The notes: generated by a model not told the origin, from the letters alone. 64,000 nt of DNA from Methanobrevibacter olleyae (GCF_900114585.1 NZ_FOTL01000004.1:1-64000), one strand, 5' to 3'; counted from the stretch's first letter, positions 43,232 to 51,865 are shown. Made by a program: numbers and translations.

Positions 43232-44485
43232 TTGAATATTTCAGAAAAAATATTATCTCAAAAAATAGGTTATGAAGTTAGTCCTGGTGAAATAATCGAA
43301 TTAGATGTTGATTTAGCTATGTCACATGATGGAACTTCACCTCCTGCTATAAAAACCTTTGAAAAGATAAGTGATAAAGTATGGGATAATGAAAAGATAG
43401 TAATTGTTTTCGACCATAATATACCTGCAAATACAATAGGTTCTGCAGAGTTTCAGAAAGTTGCTAGAAACTTTATTAAAGCTCAAGGTATTAAAAACCA
43501 TTACACCCATGGAGAAGGAATTTGTCATCAAGTACTTCCTGAAAAAGGACATGTTGAACCTGGAAAAATCATAGTTGGTGCAGATTCACATACATGTACT
43601 TATGGTGCATTTGGAGCATTTTCCACTGGAATGGGTGCTACAGATTTGGCAATGGTCTATGCCACTGGAAAAACATGGTTTATGGTTCCTGAAGCTTTTA
43701 AAATTGAAGTAGAAGGACAATTGAAACCTGGAATTACTTCAAAAGATTTAATTTTAAATATTATTGGTGAAATTGGAATAGCTGGAGCTAGCTATAAAAG
43801 TACAGAATTTTGTGGAGAAACAATAGATAATCTATCTGTAGAAAGCAGAATGACTATGACAAATATGGCAATAGAAATGGGTGCTAAAAACGGAATAATG
43901 GAACCTAATAAAGAAACTATCGAATATGTTTGCAGTAGAACTGGTAAATCAAAAAGCCAATTGAACATAGTTAAATCTGATAAAGATGCCATATATGAAA
44001 AAGAATATCTATTTAATGTAGATGACATGGAAGCTCAAATAGCTTGCCCTAATGATGTAGATAATGTTAAGCCATTATCACAAGTAGCTGGAACCCATAT
44101 AGACCAAGGATTTATAGGATCTTGTACTAATGGAAGGTTATCTGACCTTGCACAAGCTGCATCTATTCTTGAAGGTAGAGAAGTTCATGATGATGTTAGA
44201 TTAATCATTATCCCAGCTTCTAAAGAGATATATCAACAATCTATGGATTTAGGATATATAAAAACATTTTTAGATGCTGGAGCTATTGTATCTAATCCAG
44301 GTTGTGGTCCATGTTTAGGTGGGCACTTAGGAGTTTTATCAAAAGGAGAAACAAGTATCTCTTCTACAAATAGAAACTTTAAAGGCAGAATGGGAGATCC
44401 AAATTCATCAGTCTATTTATCTAATGCAGGAGTAGCTGCTGCATCTGCAATATCTGGATTTATTGAAAACCCAGATAATTTATAA
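43232..44485 (+). CDS. hacA: Homoaconitase / isopropylmalate dehydratase large subunit
   Basis: This 417-residue aconitase-family protein binds a 4Fe-4S cluster through the cysteines in GSCTNGR and NPGCGPCLGG. GADSHTCTYGAFGAFSTGMG is the substrate loop. Next to aksA it most likely serves coenzyme B synthesis (homocitrate to homoisocitrate), though LeuC function is possible. No small subunit gene is adjacent. The start is a TTG at 43232 with GGAGA ten bases upstream. The 37-bp repeat downstream begins at its stop codon. Confidence 0.85.
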   Translation: MNISEKILSQKIGYEVSPGEIIELDVDLAMSHDGTSPPAIKTFEKISDKVWDNEKIVIVFDHNIPANTIGSAEFQKVARNFIKAQGIKNHYTHGEGICHQVLPEKGHVEPGKIIVGADSHTCTYGAFGAFSTGMGATDLAMVYATGKTWFMVPEAFKIEVEGQLKPGITSKDLILNIIGEIGIAGASYKSTEFCGETIDNLSVESRMTMTNMAIEMGAKNGIMEPNKETIEYVCSRTGKSKSQLNIVKSDKDAIYEKEYLFNVDDMEAQIACPNDVDNVKPLSQVAGTHIDQGFIGSCTNGRLSDLAQAASILEGREVHDDVRLIIIPASKEIYQQSMDLGYIKTFLDAGAIVSNPGCGPCLGGHLGVLSKGETSISSTNRNFKGRMGDPNSSVYLSNAGVAAASAISGFIENPDNL

Positions 44486-44590
44486 AAGATTTCTAGATTC
44501 CTAAAACTCAAATAACCTATAAAAGATTTCTAGATTCCTAAAACTTAAATAAATTATAAAAGATTTTAAATTCCTTAAAACTCATATATT
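44481..44590. repeat. 37-bp repeats beginning at the hacA stop codon
   Basis: Units of the form TATAAAAGATTTCTAGATTC start at 44481, 44518 and 44555. The first begins inside the last codon and stop of hacA. The third is more diverged. Confidence 0.85.
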
Positions 44591-44616
44591 TTATAAACAC
44601 GAAAGGTGATTAAATT

Positions 44617-45183
44617 ATGGTAAAAACCACCGATAATGATGTTAATCTAAGACTAATTGAAAAAATCAATGAAGTTGAAAAGAAGTATAATAAAAAATTT
44701 TCAAATACACAAAAAATTTTATTAACAACTGACGGGTCGATTACAGCAATCCTTGATGTTCTCCATGGAAAAATTGATTTAAAAACATTAAAACAACATT
44801 TTGAAGAAGCAACAGAGAAAAGCGCTTCTTTAGTTAATGTTGATCTAGGTGATGAGGTAAATTATAGAGAAATTATAATGCATAAAGATGAACAGCCTTT
44901 AATTTATGCAGTTTCTTATATACCTTTAAAAAGATTAACTAAGGAAATTAAAGAAGATTTAGTTAGAGCAGATATTCCAATTGGAAGAATCTTAAAAAAA
45001 TATAATATTGAATCTAGAAGAGAAATAAATCTCATTCAGATAGAAAAAGCATCTATTAAACTTAAAGAGCTTTATAATACTGAAGAAGATTTTTTAACAA
45101 GAGATTATACCATTATTAAAGATGGTGAAATCCTAATGTGGATTAAAGAATTCTTCCCAATAAATTATTTTACTGAAATATAA
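44617..45183 (+). CDS. Chorismate lyase-like protein (DUF98 family)
   Basis: This 188-residue protein resembles the archaeal DUF98 proteins with a UbiC/UTRA-like fold. Segments LTTDGSITAILDVLHG, RADIPIGRILKKYNIESRREIN and FLTRDYTIIKDGEILMWI are the family core, with the arginine and glutamate in the active-site region. UbiC-type enzymes split chorismate into pyruvate and 4-hydroxybenzoate. In methanogens 4-hydroxybenzoate is thought to feed methanopterin synthesis, so that is my inferred role. GGTGAT precedes the ATG. It lies between hacA and fen1 on the same strand. Confidence 0.78.
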   Translation: MVKTTDNDVNLRLIEKINEVEKKYNKKFSNTQKILLTTDGSITAILDVLHGKIDLKTLKQHFEEATEKSASLVNVDLGDEVNYREIIMHKDEQPLIYAVSYIPLKRLTKEIKEDLVRADIPIGRILKKYNIESRREINLIQIEKASIKLKELYNTEEDFLTRDYTIIKDGEILMWIKEFFPINYFTEI

Positions 45184-45326
45184 ATAATGAAAAATAAACA
45201 ATATTAAACTAAAGATGAAAGATGTTTCTCAAATGCTCTATTTCATAAAATAATCATATAAAGGTTGATAATAAAATAAAAAATAAATTGTTGATGTAAA
45301 TAAAATATAATCATAAGGTGGATGAT

Positions 45327-46313
45327 ATGGGAGTTAAATTTAAAGAGATAGTTTCTCCAGAAGAAATTAGTCTAAAAGATTTAGAAGGTAGAACTATTGC
45401 AATTGATGCATACAATACAATTTATCAATTCTTATCAGGTATTCGTCAAAGGGATGGAAGTCCCCTTATGGATCAAAACGGAAATGTAACTTCCCATTTA
45501 AGTGGAATCCTTTATAGAACCTCAGCAATAGTTGATAAAGGAATAAAGCCAATATATGTTTTTGATGGAGATAGTTCTGAACACAAAGCAAAAACTATTG
45601 AAAAAAGAAGAACTATTAAAGAAGAGGCATTAGAAAAATGGGAAGAAGCTAAAGCTGCAGGAAACATTGAAGAAGCTAGAAAATTTGCAATAAGAACTTC
45701 TAGAATGTCCCCCTACATCATTGAATCTTCTAAAAAACTACTTGAATATATGGGAGTTCCTTATGTACAAGCAAAAGGGGAAGGTGAAGCTCAAGGAGCT
45801 TATATGGTAAATCAGGGAGATGCCTGGGCAGTGGCTTCACAAGATTATGACTGTCTATTATTTGGAGCACCACGTATTGTTAGAAACCTTACATTAAGTG
45901 GAGGATTATCTAATTTAGAATATTTAGAACTTGAAAAAGTTTTAAATGAACTAAACTTAACAAGAGAAGAATTAATTGATGTGGCATTAATGGTAGGAAC
46001 CGATTTCAACGAAGGGATTCATGGAATCGGTGCAAAAACTGGACTTAAATTAATTAAAAACAATACTTTAGAAGATGTTTTAGTTCAAAAAGGAATAACT
46101 GAAGTTTCAGTTGAACCTGATGAACTTAGAAATATTTTCCTTAAACATGAAGTAAATACTGATTATAAAATTAAATTTAAAACTGTAAACAGAGAAAAAC
46201 TCTCTGAATTTATGTGTGAAGAACATGGATTTTCAGAAAATAGAGTTTTAAATGTTACAGCAAAATTAAAAAAATTAAGTTCAACTCAAAAAAGTTTAGA
46301 AGATTGGTTTTAA
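45327..46313 (+). CDS. fen: Flap endonuclease FEN1
   Basis: FEN1 removes 5' flaps during Okazaki fragment maturation and repair. The 328-residue protein starts MGVKFKEIV. Metal-site motifs are TIAIDAYNTIYQF, YVFDGDSS, AKGEGEAQGA, SQDYDCLLFG and VGTDFNEG. The C-terminus QKSLEDWF is a PIP box for the PCNA clamp. The frame begins at a GTG (45318), but AAGGTG there is the ribosome site for the ATG at 45327, and MGV is the family start. Confidence 0.96.
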   Translation: MGVKFKEIVSPEEISLKDLEGRTIAIDAYNTIYQFLSGIRQRDGSPLMDQNGNVTSHLSGILYRTSAIVDKGIKPIYVFDGDSSEHKAKTIEKRRTIKEEALEKWEEAKAAGNIEEARKFAIRTSRMSPYIIESSKKLLEYMGVPYVQAKGEGEAQGAYMVNQGDAWAVASQDYDCLLFGAPRIVRNLTLSGGLSNLEYLELEKVLNELNLTREELIDVALMVGTDFNEGIHGIGAKTGLKLIKNNTLEDVLVQKGITEVSVEPDELRNIFLKHEVNTDYKIKFKTVNREKLSEFMCEEHGFSENRVLNVTAKLKKLSSTQKSLEDWF

Positions 46314-46380
46314 AGGATTGTCTTTATTTATTTTTTAGTTATTAAATTTAAAAATTTCAATTTGATTTAAAAAGCTATTT

Positions 46381-47046
46381 TCAATAAGGTGGAAAATTTA
46401 ATCCATAAATCATTTTTACATATTTTAAAGCAAGGCTTGCTTGTCTTTTATAATCTTTTAAAACTCTTCTTTCAAAATCTTCCCTATTTTTACTTAAGGT
46501 AATCAGTCTTAAAAAAGAGATATACTCTTGAGCTGATAATTCCTTTTTATAATTATATTTTTTAAATAATTCTTCATCACTAAGTTTTAAGTCTTCTCCT
46601 CTAAAAGAGGGAAATTCTAAAGTCTGGCATATAGTTTCCTTAGTGAAATATTTAAGCCTTATTAAAGGAGAAATAGAACTACATAAAACATATTGGCCAC
46701 AATCGATTAGTGGTGGAATTCCTTGGCTATCCAGTCTTTCTAAGCTAATTAATTTATCAAAGTGCTTTATATTATAAGAATGGAGCTCTGTATAGAAATC
46801 AGGTTTATAATAATCAATTAGAGATATTATCTTCTTACCTTGTTCTGATTGGTAAAACTCTTTATTAATTGTAGAAATATAAGGAGTTTTATCAAAATTA
46901 TAAATATAAATCTGCCCACTGGAAAAATCATCACAGGATAAAAGTTTAATTAAAGGTAGGACATCTTTACCTTCATCCCCATGAACCCCTCCAATAAACA
47001 ATTTTACAGGGCCTTTTCCATTATTTATATAGTGAAAATAAGACAT
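46381..47046 (-). CDS. DUF2119-like protein, putative zinc carboxypeptidase/deacylase fold
   Basis: I recognise this as the methanogen family DUF2119 with fair confidence. The GGVHGDEG block near residue 19 and TELHS near residue 91 resemble the zinc-binding H-x-x-E and H of M14/AstE-AspA proteins, so a metal-dependent hydrolase on a small acyl-amino substrate is plausible. 221 residues. The ribosome site is weak. It converges with fen1, whose terminator-like sequence lies at 46313-46340. The substrate is unknown. Confidence 0.72.
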   Translation of the reverse strand: MSYFHYINNGKGPVKLFIGGVHGDEGKDVLPLIKLLSCDDFSSGQIYIYNFDKTPYISTINKEFYQSEQGKKIISLIDYYKPDFYTELHSYNIKHFDKLISLERLDSQGIPPLIDCGQYVLCSSISPLIRLKYFTKETICQTLEFPSFRGEDLKLSDEELFKKYNYKKELSAQEYISFLRLITLSKNREDFERRVLKDYKRQASLALKYVKMIYGLNFPPY

Positions 47047-47082
47047 AATATCAATTAATTAAATTTTTAAACTTAAAATAAA

Positions 47083-47195
47083 ACTAAAAATAAAAATTAA
47101 GAATAGTTATAAAAGTAAAACTAAAATAAACTAAAAATAAAAATTAAGAATAGTTATAAAAGTAAAACTAAAATAAACTAAAAATAAAAAATTAA
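47083..47195. repeat. 47-bp repeats 3' of ahcY
   Basis: Units starting ACTAAAAATAAAAATTAAG begin at 47083 and 47130, with a partial at 47177. They are almost identical and lie between the ahcY stop and the DUF2119-like gene. Confidence 0.85.
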
Positions 47196-47240
47196 ATAAA
47201 ATCTAGAAAAATAAAAAACTAAATGATTAAAGATAATAGA

Positions 47241-48491
47241 TTATGTACCTTCTCTCCAATCAGATAAGTAATCTTTTTGACGCTCAGATAAATCATCGAT
47301 TTCAATACCCATAGCTTTAAGTTTTAATCTTGCTACATCATAATCAATAGCATCTGGAGCTTTTTCAACACTTAAACTTAAATCATTTTCTACAATATAT
47401 TTAGCAGATAATGCTTGAACAGCAAAGCTCATATCCATAATTTCAGCTGGATGCCCTTGACCACGAGCAGCTGCAAGGTTTACAAGTCTTCCATCAGCAA
47501 GCAAATAGATTTTTCTGCCATCTTTCATCGTAAACATTTCAATACTTTCCCTTACTTCTTCAACACTTACAGATTGTGCTTCTAAATCTTGTCTGTTGAT
47601 TTCAACATTGAAATGTCCGGAGTTTGATAGCATACATCCATCTTTCATGTATTTAAAGTCATCTCCATGAATAATATCAATATTACCAGTTACAGTAATT
47701 ACAAGATCAGCAATTTGAACAGCTTCTCTAATTTTCATTACTCTGTAACCATCCATTCTTGCCTCAAGTGCTCTAATTGGATCTACTTCAGTTACAATAA
47801 CATTTGCACCAAGTCCTGCAGCTCTTGAAGCAACTCCGCGGCCACACCAGCCATAACCACAGACAACTACATTTTTACCTGCAATTAACATATTAGTAGT
47901 TCCCATAATTGCATCTAATGAAGATTGGCCAGTACCATATCTATTATCAAATAAATATTTGGTATAAGCGTCATTTACAGCAATAACCGGGAATTTAAGT
48001 ACACCATCAGCATGCATAGCCTCTAATCTATGTACACCTGTGGTAGTTTCTTCACATGCCCCTTTAATATTTCCTAAAAGTTCTCTGCGTTTTTCATGAA
48101 GATACATAATCATATCTGCACCATCATCAATAATCACATCTGGTTTGTGAGATAAAACATTATCAATAGCTTCATAGTACTCTTCATCTGTCTGTTCCCT
48201 CCAGCCATAAATCTTTAGTCCGAGAGCAGCTGCACCTGCTGCTGCATCATCATGTGTTGAAAGAGGGTTACAGCCAGTCATAGCTACCTCAGCACCACCA
48301 GCTTGCAAAGTCAGCCCTAAATTAACTGTTTTAGGCTCTAAATGTAAGCATGAACCAATGGTAATTCCTTCAAAGGGTTTTTCTTCTTCAAATTCTTTCT
48401 TAATATGTTCAAGAACAGGCATATGTTTTTGAACCCATTTAATCTTTCTAATCCCTTCATTAGCAAGAGACATATCTTTAACATTACTCAT
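47241..48491 (-). CDS. ahcY: Adenosylhomocysteinase (S-inosyl-homocysteine hydrolase type)
   Basis: This NAD-dependent enzyme clears S-adenosylhomocysteine after methyl transfer; in methanogens the substrate is thought to be S-inosylhomocysteine after deamination. Blocks include HLEPKTVNLGLTLQAGGAEV, CNPLSTHDD, NDAYTKYLFDNRYGTGQSS, the Rossmann motif GYGWCGRG and SNSGHFNVEI. About 416 residues, matching archaeal forms. The frame reaches a GTG at 48500, but that GTGATTATT is the ribosome-site region for the ATG at 48491 (MSNVKDM). Confidence 0.93.
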   Translation of the reverse strand: MSNVKDMSLANEGIRKIKWVQKHMPVLEHIKKEFEEEKPFEGITIGSCLHLEPKTVNLGLTLQAGGAEVAMTGCNPLSTHDDAAAGAAALGLKIYGWREQTDEEYYEAIDNVLSHKPDVIIDDGADMIMYLHEKRRELLGNIKGACEETTTGVHRLEAMHADGVLKFPVIAVNDAYTKYLFDNRYGTGQSSLDAIMGTTNMLIAGKNVVVCGYGWCGRGVASRAAGLGANVIVTEVDPIRALEARMDGYRVMKIREAVQIADLVITVTGNIDIIHGDDFKYMKDGCMLSNSGHFNVEINRQDLEAQSVSVEEVRESIEMFTMKDGRKIYLLADGRLVNLAAARGQGHPAEIMDMSFAVQALSAKYIVENDLSLSVEKAPDAIDYDVARLKLKAMGIEIDDLSERQKDYLSDWREGT

Positions 48492-48699
48492 AATAATCAC
48501 ATAAATAGTTAAATATATATTTAAAAATTTAAATTGAAAATATCATATAATTTATTATATTAATTATAATTTATGAAAAAAGTCTTATAAAAAATTAATG
48601 TAAAAACTAAATAAAATTATTTTAAAAAAAAATAGAGAATTATTTTTTTTAATATAAAAATAAACCATATTCTAAGGAATATATTTCACAGGAACAAAC

Positions 48700-48714
48700 A
48701 AAAAATATATAAAC
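48700..48714 (+). promoter_or_regulatory. TATA box of tRNA-Met
   Basis: AAAAATATATAAACT is centred about 39 bp before the first tRNA base, giving a start roughly 14 nt upstream of the mature 5' end. Confidence 0.55.
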
Positions 48715-48746
48715 TATAAAAGATAAAACTTTTATTACTGTCTGAT

Positions 48747-48856
48747 GCCGGGGTGGCTCAGCTGGTTAGAGCGCACGGCTCATAGGGTATCAAAGCGTGC
48801 TCTGACTTTTTTCCTGGGATACCGTGAGACCGCGGGTTCGAATCCCGCCCCCGGCA
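48747..48856 (+). tRNA. tRNA-Met (CAT, elongator) with an intron
   Basis: A full cloverleaf is visible. The acceptor GCCGGGG (48747-48753) pairs with CCCCGGC (48849-48855), discriminator A follows, T stem GCGGG/CCCGC with TTCGAAT loop, D arm GGCTCAGCTGGTTAGAGC, anticodon stem CACGG/CCGTG. The anticodon CAT is at 48781-48783. A 36-nt intron interrupts the anticodon loop after position 37. The D-loop and stem fit elongator rather than initiator tRNA-Met. CCA is not encoded directly (the next bases are TCCA). Neighbouring archease and RNase P genes act on such RNAs. Confidence 0.95.
48785..48820 (+). other. Archaeal intron in tRNA-Met (position 37/38)
   Basis: Removing 48785-48820 restores a 7-nt loop CTCATAA between the two halves of the anticodon stem. 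GTATC at 48787-48791 and GATAC at 48818-48822 can pair, as expected near a bulge-helix-bulge site for the splicing endonuclease. Exact cut sites could shift by a base or two. Confidence 0.8.
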
Positions 48857-49197
48857 TCCATATATCCCAGGAATCATAACATCATAACTTTTTTTATCTG
48901 CTTTTATATAATTTTATTTAATTTTAGTTTTATCTAGCTTTACTTAATTTTAATTCTATATGACTTTACTTAATTTTAATTTTATCTAGCTTTACTTAAT
49001 TTTAATCTTATCTAACTTTATTTAATTTTATCCATAGTTACAGGTTTTAACTATTTTTAAAAATCTATAACTTTTTTTAAAACTTATTAATAAATAATAT
49101 TAACTAAGAAAATTAATATTAAAATATTGAAAATCAACATTTGGAATATTGAATAAAAATTAATACTAAAAATTTAATTAATATTATAGGTTATATA
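48857..49197. repeat. Region 3' of tRNA-Met with 26-bp T-rich repeats
   Basis: Units of the form TATCTAGCTTTACTTAATTT start at 48931, 48957, 48983 and 49009 with slight changes. Each ends in T-rich DNA, giving the tRNA transcript repeated termination signals. The first bases after the tRNA contain ATCCCAGGAA, the exact reverse complement of intron sequence. From 49040 on the DNA is AT-rich and should hold the reductase promoter. Confidence 0.75.
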
Positions 49198-50367
49198 ATG
49201 AAATATAGAACTTTAGGAAAAACTGGAGAGAAAGTTTCTATTTTAGGATTTGGAGCAATGAGATTACCTCATTTTAAAGCTAATGATCAAATTGATATTG
49301 AAAAATCTGATGAGATTTTAAGTTATGGGATTGAAAATGGAATAAACCTTATTGACACTGCTTATTCTTATCATGCATCTAATTTAGCTGGAAAAGGAAA
49401 ATGTGAAGAATATCTTGGTAATTTTTTATATGAAAATTCTTATAGGGATGAAGTTCTTTTAAGTACAAAACTGCCTAGTTGGTTAATAAAATCAAAAAAA
49501 GATATGGAAAATATCTTCAAAAGCCAATTAAAAGATTTAAAAACTGATTTTATTGATTTATATATGTTACATAGCCTTAATAAAGATTATTGGAAAATGT
49601 ATAGAGAACTTAATGTTTTTGAATTTATGGATGAACTTTTAAGCTCTGGAAAAGTAAAACATATTGGATTCTCATCACACACTGAGATGGACTGGATAGT
49701 AGATATTCTTGATGATTATGATAAGTTTGAATTTGCTCTTAGCCAATTAAACTATCTTGATGAGAGATATCAGTCTGGAAGGGAAGGAGTTGAATATTTA
49801 TCTTCCAATAATTTAGGTACTATGATAATGGAACCACTTAGAGGTGGAAGATTAGTTCAAAATATACCGCAAGATATTGTAGATTTATGGGATAGTGCTG
49901 AAGAAAAGAGAACCCCTCTTGAATGGGCATTCCAATACCTTTGGAATATGAAAGAGGTTAATACAGTCTTAAGTGGAATGAATTCTCTAAATCAGGTAAA
50001 GGAAAATATAGAAATAGCCAATAAATCAGAAATAAATTCTATAAGTGAAAATGATTTAGAATTAATTAAAGAGGTAGCTTGGGAATATAAACAAAGAAAA
50101 GCTAATGATTGTACTGGATGTCAATACTGTATGCCATGTCCTCATGGAGTAGATGTTGCTGGTTGTTTTAGAGAATACAATGTTGCAAAGATGTTAAATA
50201 ACCCAGCAGGAAGTGCAATGCATTATTTCTCACTTGAAAGTGGAACAAGAGCAGATAGTTGTCTCCATTGTGATGACTGTTTATACCATTGCCCTCAAAT
50301 GATTCATATTTCTGAAGATTTAAAGAAAGTTGAAGAGTTCTTTGGTAAAAAATACACTTATTTCTAA
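49198..50367 (+). CDS. Aldo/keto reductase with C-terminal 4Fe-4S motifs (second copy)
   Basis: This has the same build as the protein at 6310-7575: a reductase barrel with IDTAYSYHAS, LSTKLPSWL and LYMLHSL (catalytic tetrad), then a ferredoxin-like region with CTGCQYCMPCP and CLHCDDCLYHCP. 389 residues. The two differ widely in sequence, so the duplication is old and the substrates may differ. AGGTTAT precedes the ATG. Its last codons and stop are copied about 84 bp downstream. Confidence 0.88.
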   Translation: MKYRTLGKTGEKVSILGFGAMRLPHFKANDQIDIEKSDEILSYGIENGINLIDTAYSYHASNLAGKGKCEEYLGNFLYENSYRDEVLLSTKLPSWLIKSKKDMENIFKSQLKDLKTDFIDLYMLHSLNKDYWKMYRELNVFEFMDELLSSGKVKHIGFSSHTEMDWIVDILDDYDKFEFALSQLNYLDERYQSGREGVEYLSSNNLGTMIMEPLRGGRLVQNIPQDIVDLWDSAEEKRTPLEWAFQYLWNMKEVNTVLSGMNSLNQVKENIEIANKSEINSISENDLELIKEVAWEYKQRKANDCTGCQYCMPCPHGVDVAGCFREYNVAKMLNNPAGSAMHYFSLESGTRADSCLHCDDCLYHCPQMIHISEDLKKVEEFFGKKYTYF

Positions 50368-50464
50368 AAATTAAAAAGATCAATGTTTAATTTTAAAAAA
50401 ATTAAAAAAATACATTTAATTCTAAAAATTAAAAAATACACTTATTTCTAAAAATTAAAAAGAT
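50347..50464. repeat. Exact 34-bp copy of the reductase 3' end
   Basis: The segment 50347-50380 (last codons KKYTYF, stop and flank) recurs without change at 50431-50464. Between them, at about 50405-50430, is a diverged partial copy. Confidence 0.88.
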
Positions 50465-50568
50465 TAAAGAAATAATAAAAAATGACAGCTGTTAATATTA
50501 TGATAATAAAATATTAATTAAGAGACTTAAAATATATAATATAAATAAGATATAAAAAAGGTGGAAAT

Positions 50569-51318
50569 ATGCCAGAAAGGTATAAAGGATTTGGATATTG
50601 GGACATAGCAACTCGTCAAATGGGTATTGTAACTAAAAGTCAGCAAACACGATTTAAAGAAGCTAAAGTAGCAGTAATCGGTTGTGGAGGTATTGGTGGA
50701 GAAACAATATCAATGCTTGCACGTATGGGAATCGGAGAGTTAATCATTGCAGACAATGATGAATTTGACCTATCTAATTTAAATAGGCAAGCAATGAGTA
50801 GTATAGACTGTTTAGGCCTTTTTAAAGCAGATGTAACAAAAGAAAAAATAAGATTAACTAACCCTTATACAAAAGTTACTGCAATTAATGAATTTATTGA
50901 TGAGAATAATGTAGAATATTTTAAAGATTGTGATATTATTTTAGATGCTTTAGATAATCTATATACAAGAATAATTATAAGTAGATATGCAAGAGAAAAT
51001 GATATTCCATACATTCATGGAGCTATTCATGGAACTCAAGGACAATTAACCGTATTTACAAAAGACACAAAGTCTTATGAAGAGTTATTCTCACTTCCAT
51101 CTCTTGGAAAAGAATTAAATGACCAGACCAAAGAAGAAATATCAAAGTTAGCTAAAGGAGTACCTCCAGTAATTGGACCAGTTCCAAACATTATAGGTTG
51201 TTTAGAAGCATTTGAAGCTTATAAATTAATCACAGGACTGGGAGAAGTGACTTATGCCCCTAAAATACTTAATTTTGATTTATTAAGCCTAGAATCATTT
51301 AAAGTTTTAGAATTGTAA
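50569..51318 (+). CDS. E1-like adenylating protein (ThiF/MoeB/HesA family)
   Basis: These enzymes adenylate the C-terminal glycine of ubiquitin-like carriers for sulfur transfer or protein tagging. The ATP site reads VIGCGGIGGETISMLARMG, with IADNDEFDLSNLNRQ and the aspartate-rich DIILDALDN. 249 residues. The CXXC zinc pairs of MoeB are missing and only one late cysteine (NIIGCLEAFEAYK) is present, so it is more HesA-like. No ubiquitin-like gene is next to it. GGTGG precedes the ATG. Confidence 0.88.
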   Translation: MPERYKGFGYWDIATRQMGIVTKSQQTRFKEAKVAVIGCGGIGGETISMLARMGIGELIIADNDEFDLSNLNRQAMSSIDCLGLFKADVTKEKIRLTNPYTKVTAINEFIDENNVEYFKDCDIILDALDNLYTRIIISRYARENDIPYIHGAIHGTQGQLTVFTKDTKSYEELFSLPSLGKELNDQTKEEISKLAKGVPPVIGPVPNIIGCLEAFEAYKLITGLGEVTYAPKILNFDLLSLESFKVLEL

Positions 51319-51603
51319 TTTAATTCTAAAACCACTATTTTTTAATAAAACTCTTTCTAAAAATTAAAAACCCCCATTTAAAACTATTATTTTTTAAAAA
51401 AAAAATTTTTAAATTATTTATCAACCATTTTTATAAAATTTCATTAAAAAATTATATCAGAATCCAATTTTGTTCAAAATTTTATAATAAAAATAAAATA
51501 TTTTTAAAATTTTAATAAGAAATTATATAAATTAATGAAAAATATTAAAAAAAATAAACTTTTCCCTAAAGTTTAAAAACTATAAAATAGATAAGATAAT
51601 ATG
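51319..51603. other. AT-rich 5' part of the glnA upstream region
   Basis: No gene is seen. Long A and T runs follow the E1-like gene and would serve as its terminator. The regulatory elements for glnA lie just after, from 51604. Confidence 0.4.
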
Positions 51604-51656
51604 TTAAAAACATAATATACTAGATGAAATAATATCTTAAAAACATTAATATACTA
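51604..51656 (+). promoter_or_regulatory. Duplicated TATA region of glnA
   Basis: TTAAAAACATAATATACTA at 51604-51622 recurs as TTAAAAACATTAATATACTA at 51637-51656, a spacing of about 33-34 bp. Each holds a TATA-like AATATACTA. The second copy lies seven bases before the NrpR operator, at the distance expected for an operator near the transcription start. Confidence 0.55.
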
Positions 51657-51662
51657 TTAATT

Positions 51663-51676
51663 GGAAATATATTTCC
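51663..51676 (+). promoter_or_regulatory. NrpR operator (GGAA-N6-TTCC) upstream of glnA
   Basis: The sequence GGAAATATATTTCC is a perfect palindrome and fits the known methanogen NrpR operator GGAA-N6-TTCC. NrpR bound here would block glnA under nitrogen excess, and 2-oxoglutarate would release it. The nrpR gene itself lies just after glnA. Confidence 0.85.
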
Positions 51677-51865
51677 GTGAATAAAAATAATCATTAAATT
51701 TATAATTAATTGAACTAATTATTAATTATTCTTAAAATTATTTAGGAATTTATTATGAATATTTTCACTAAAGAATATTAAAAGATAATTAATTGAATTA
51801 ATTTTAAAATTAATATTTATTTAATTATAAAAATTATATTATTCCAATATATGGAGAATGATTTA

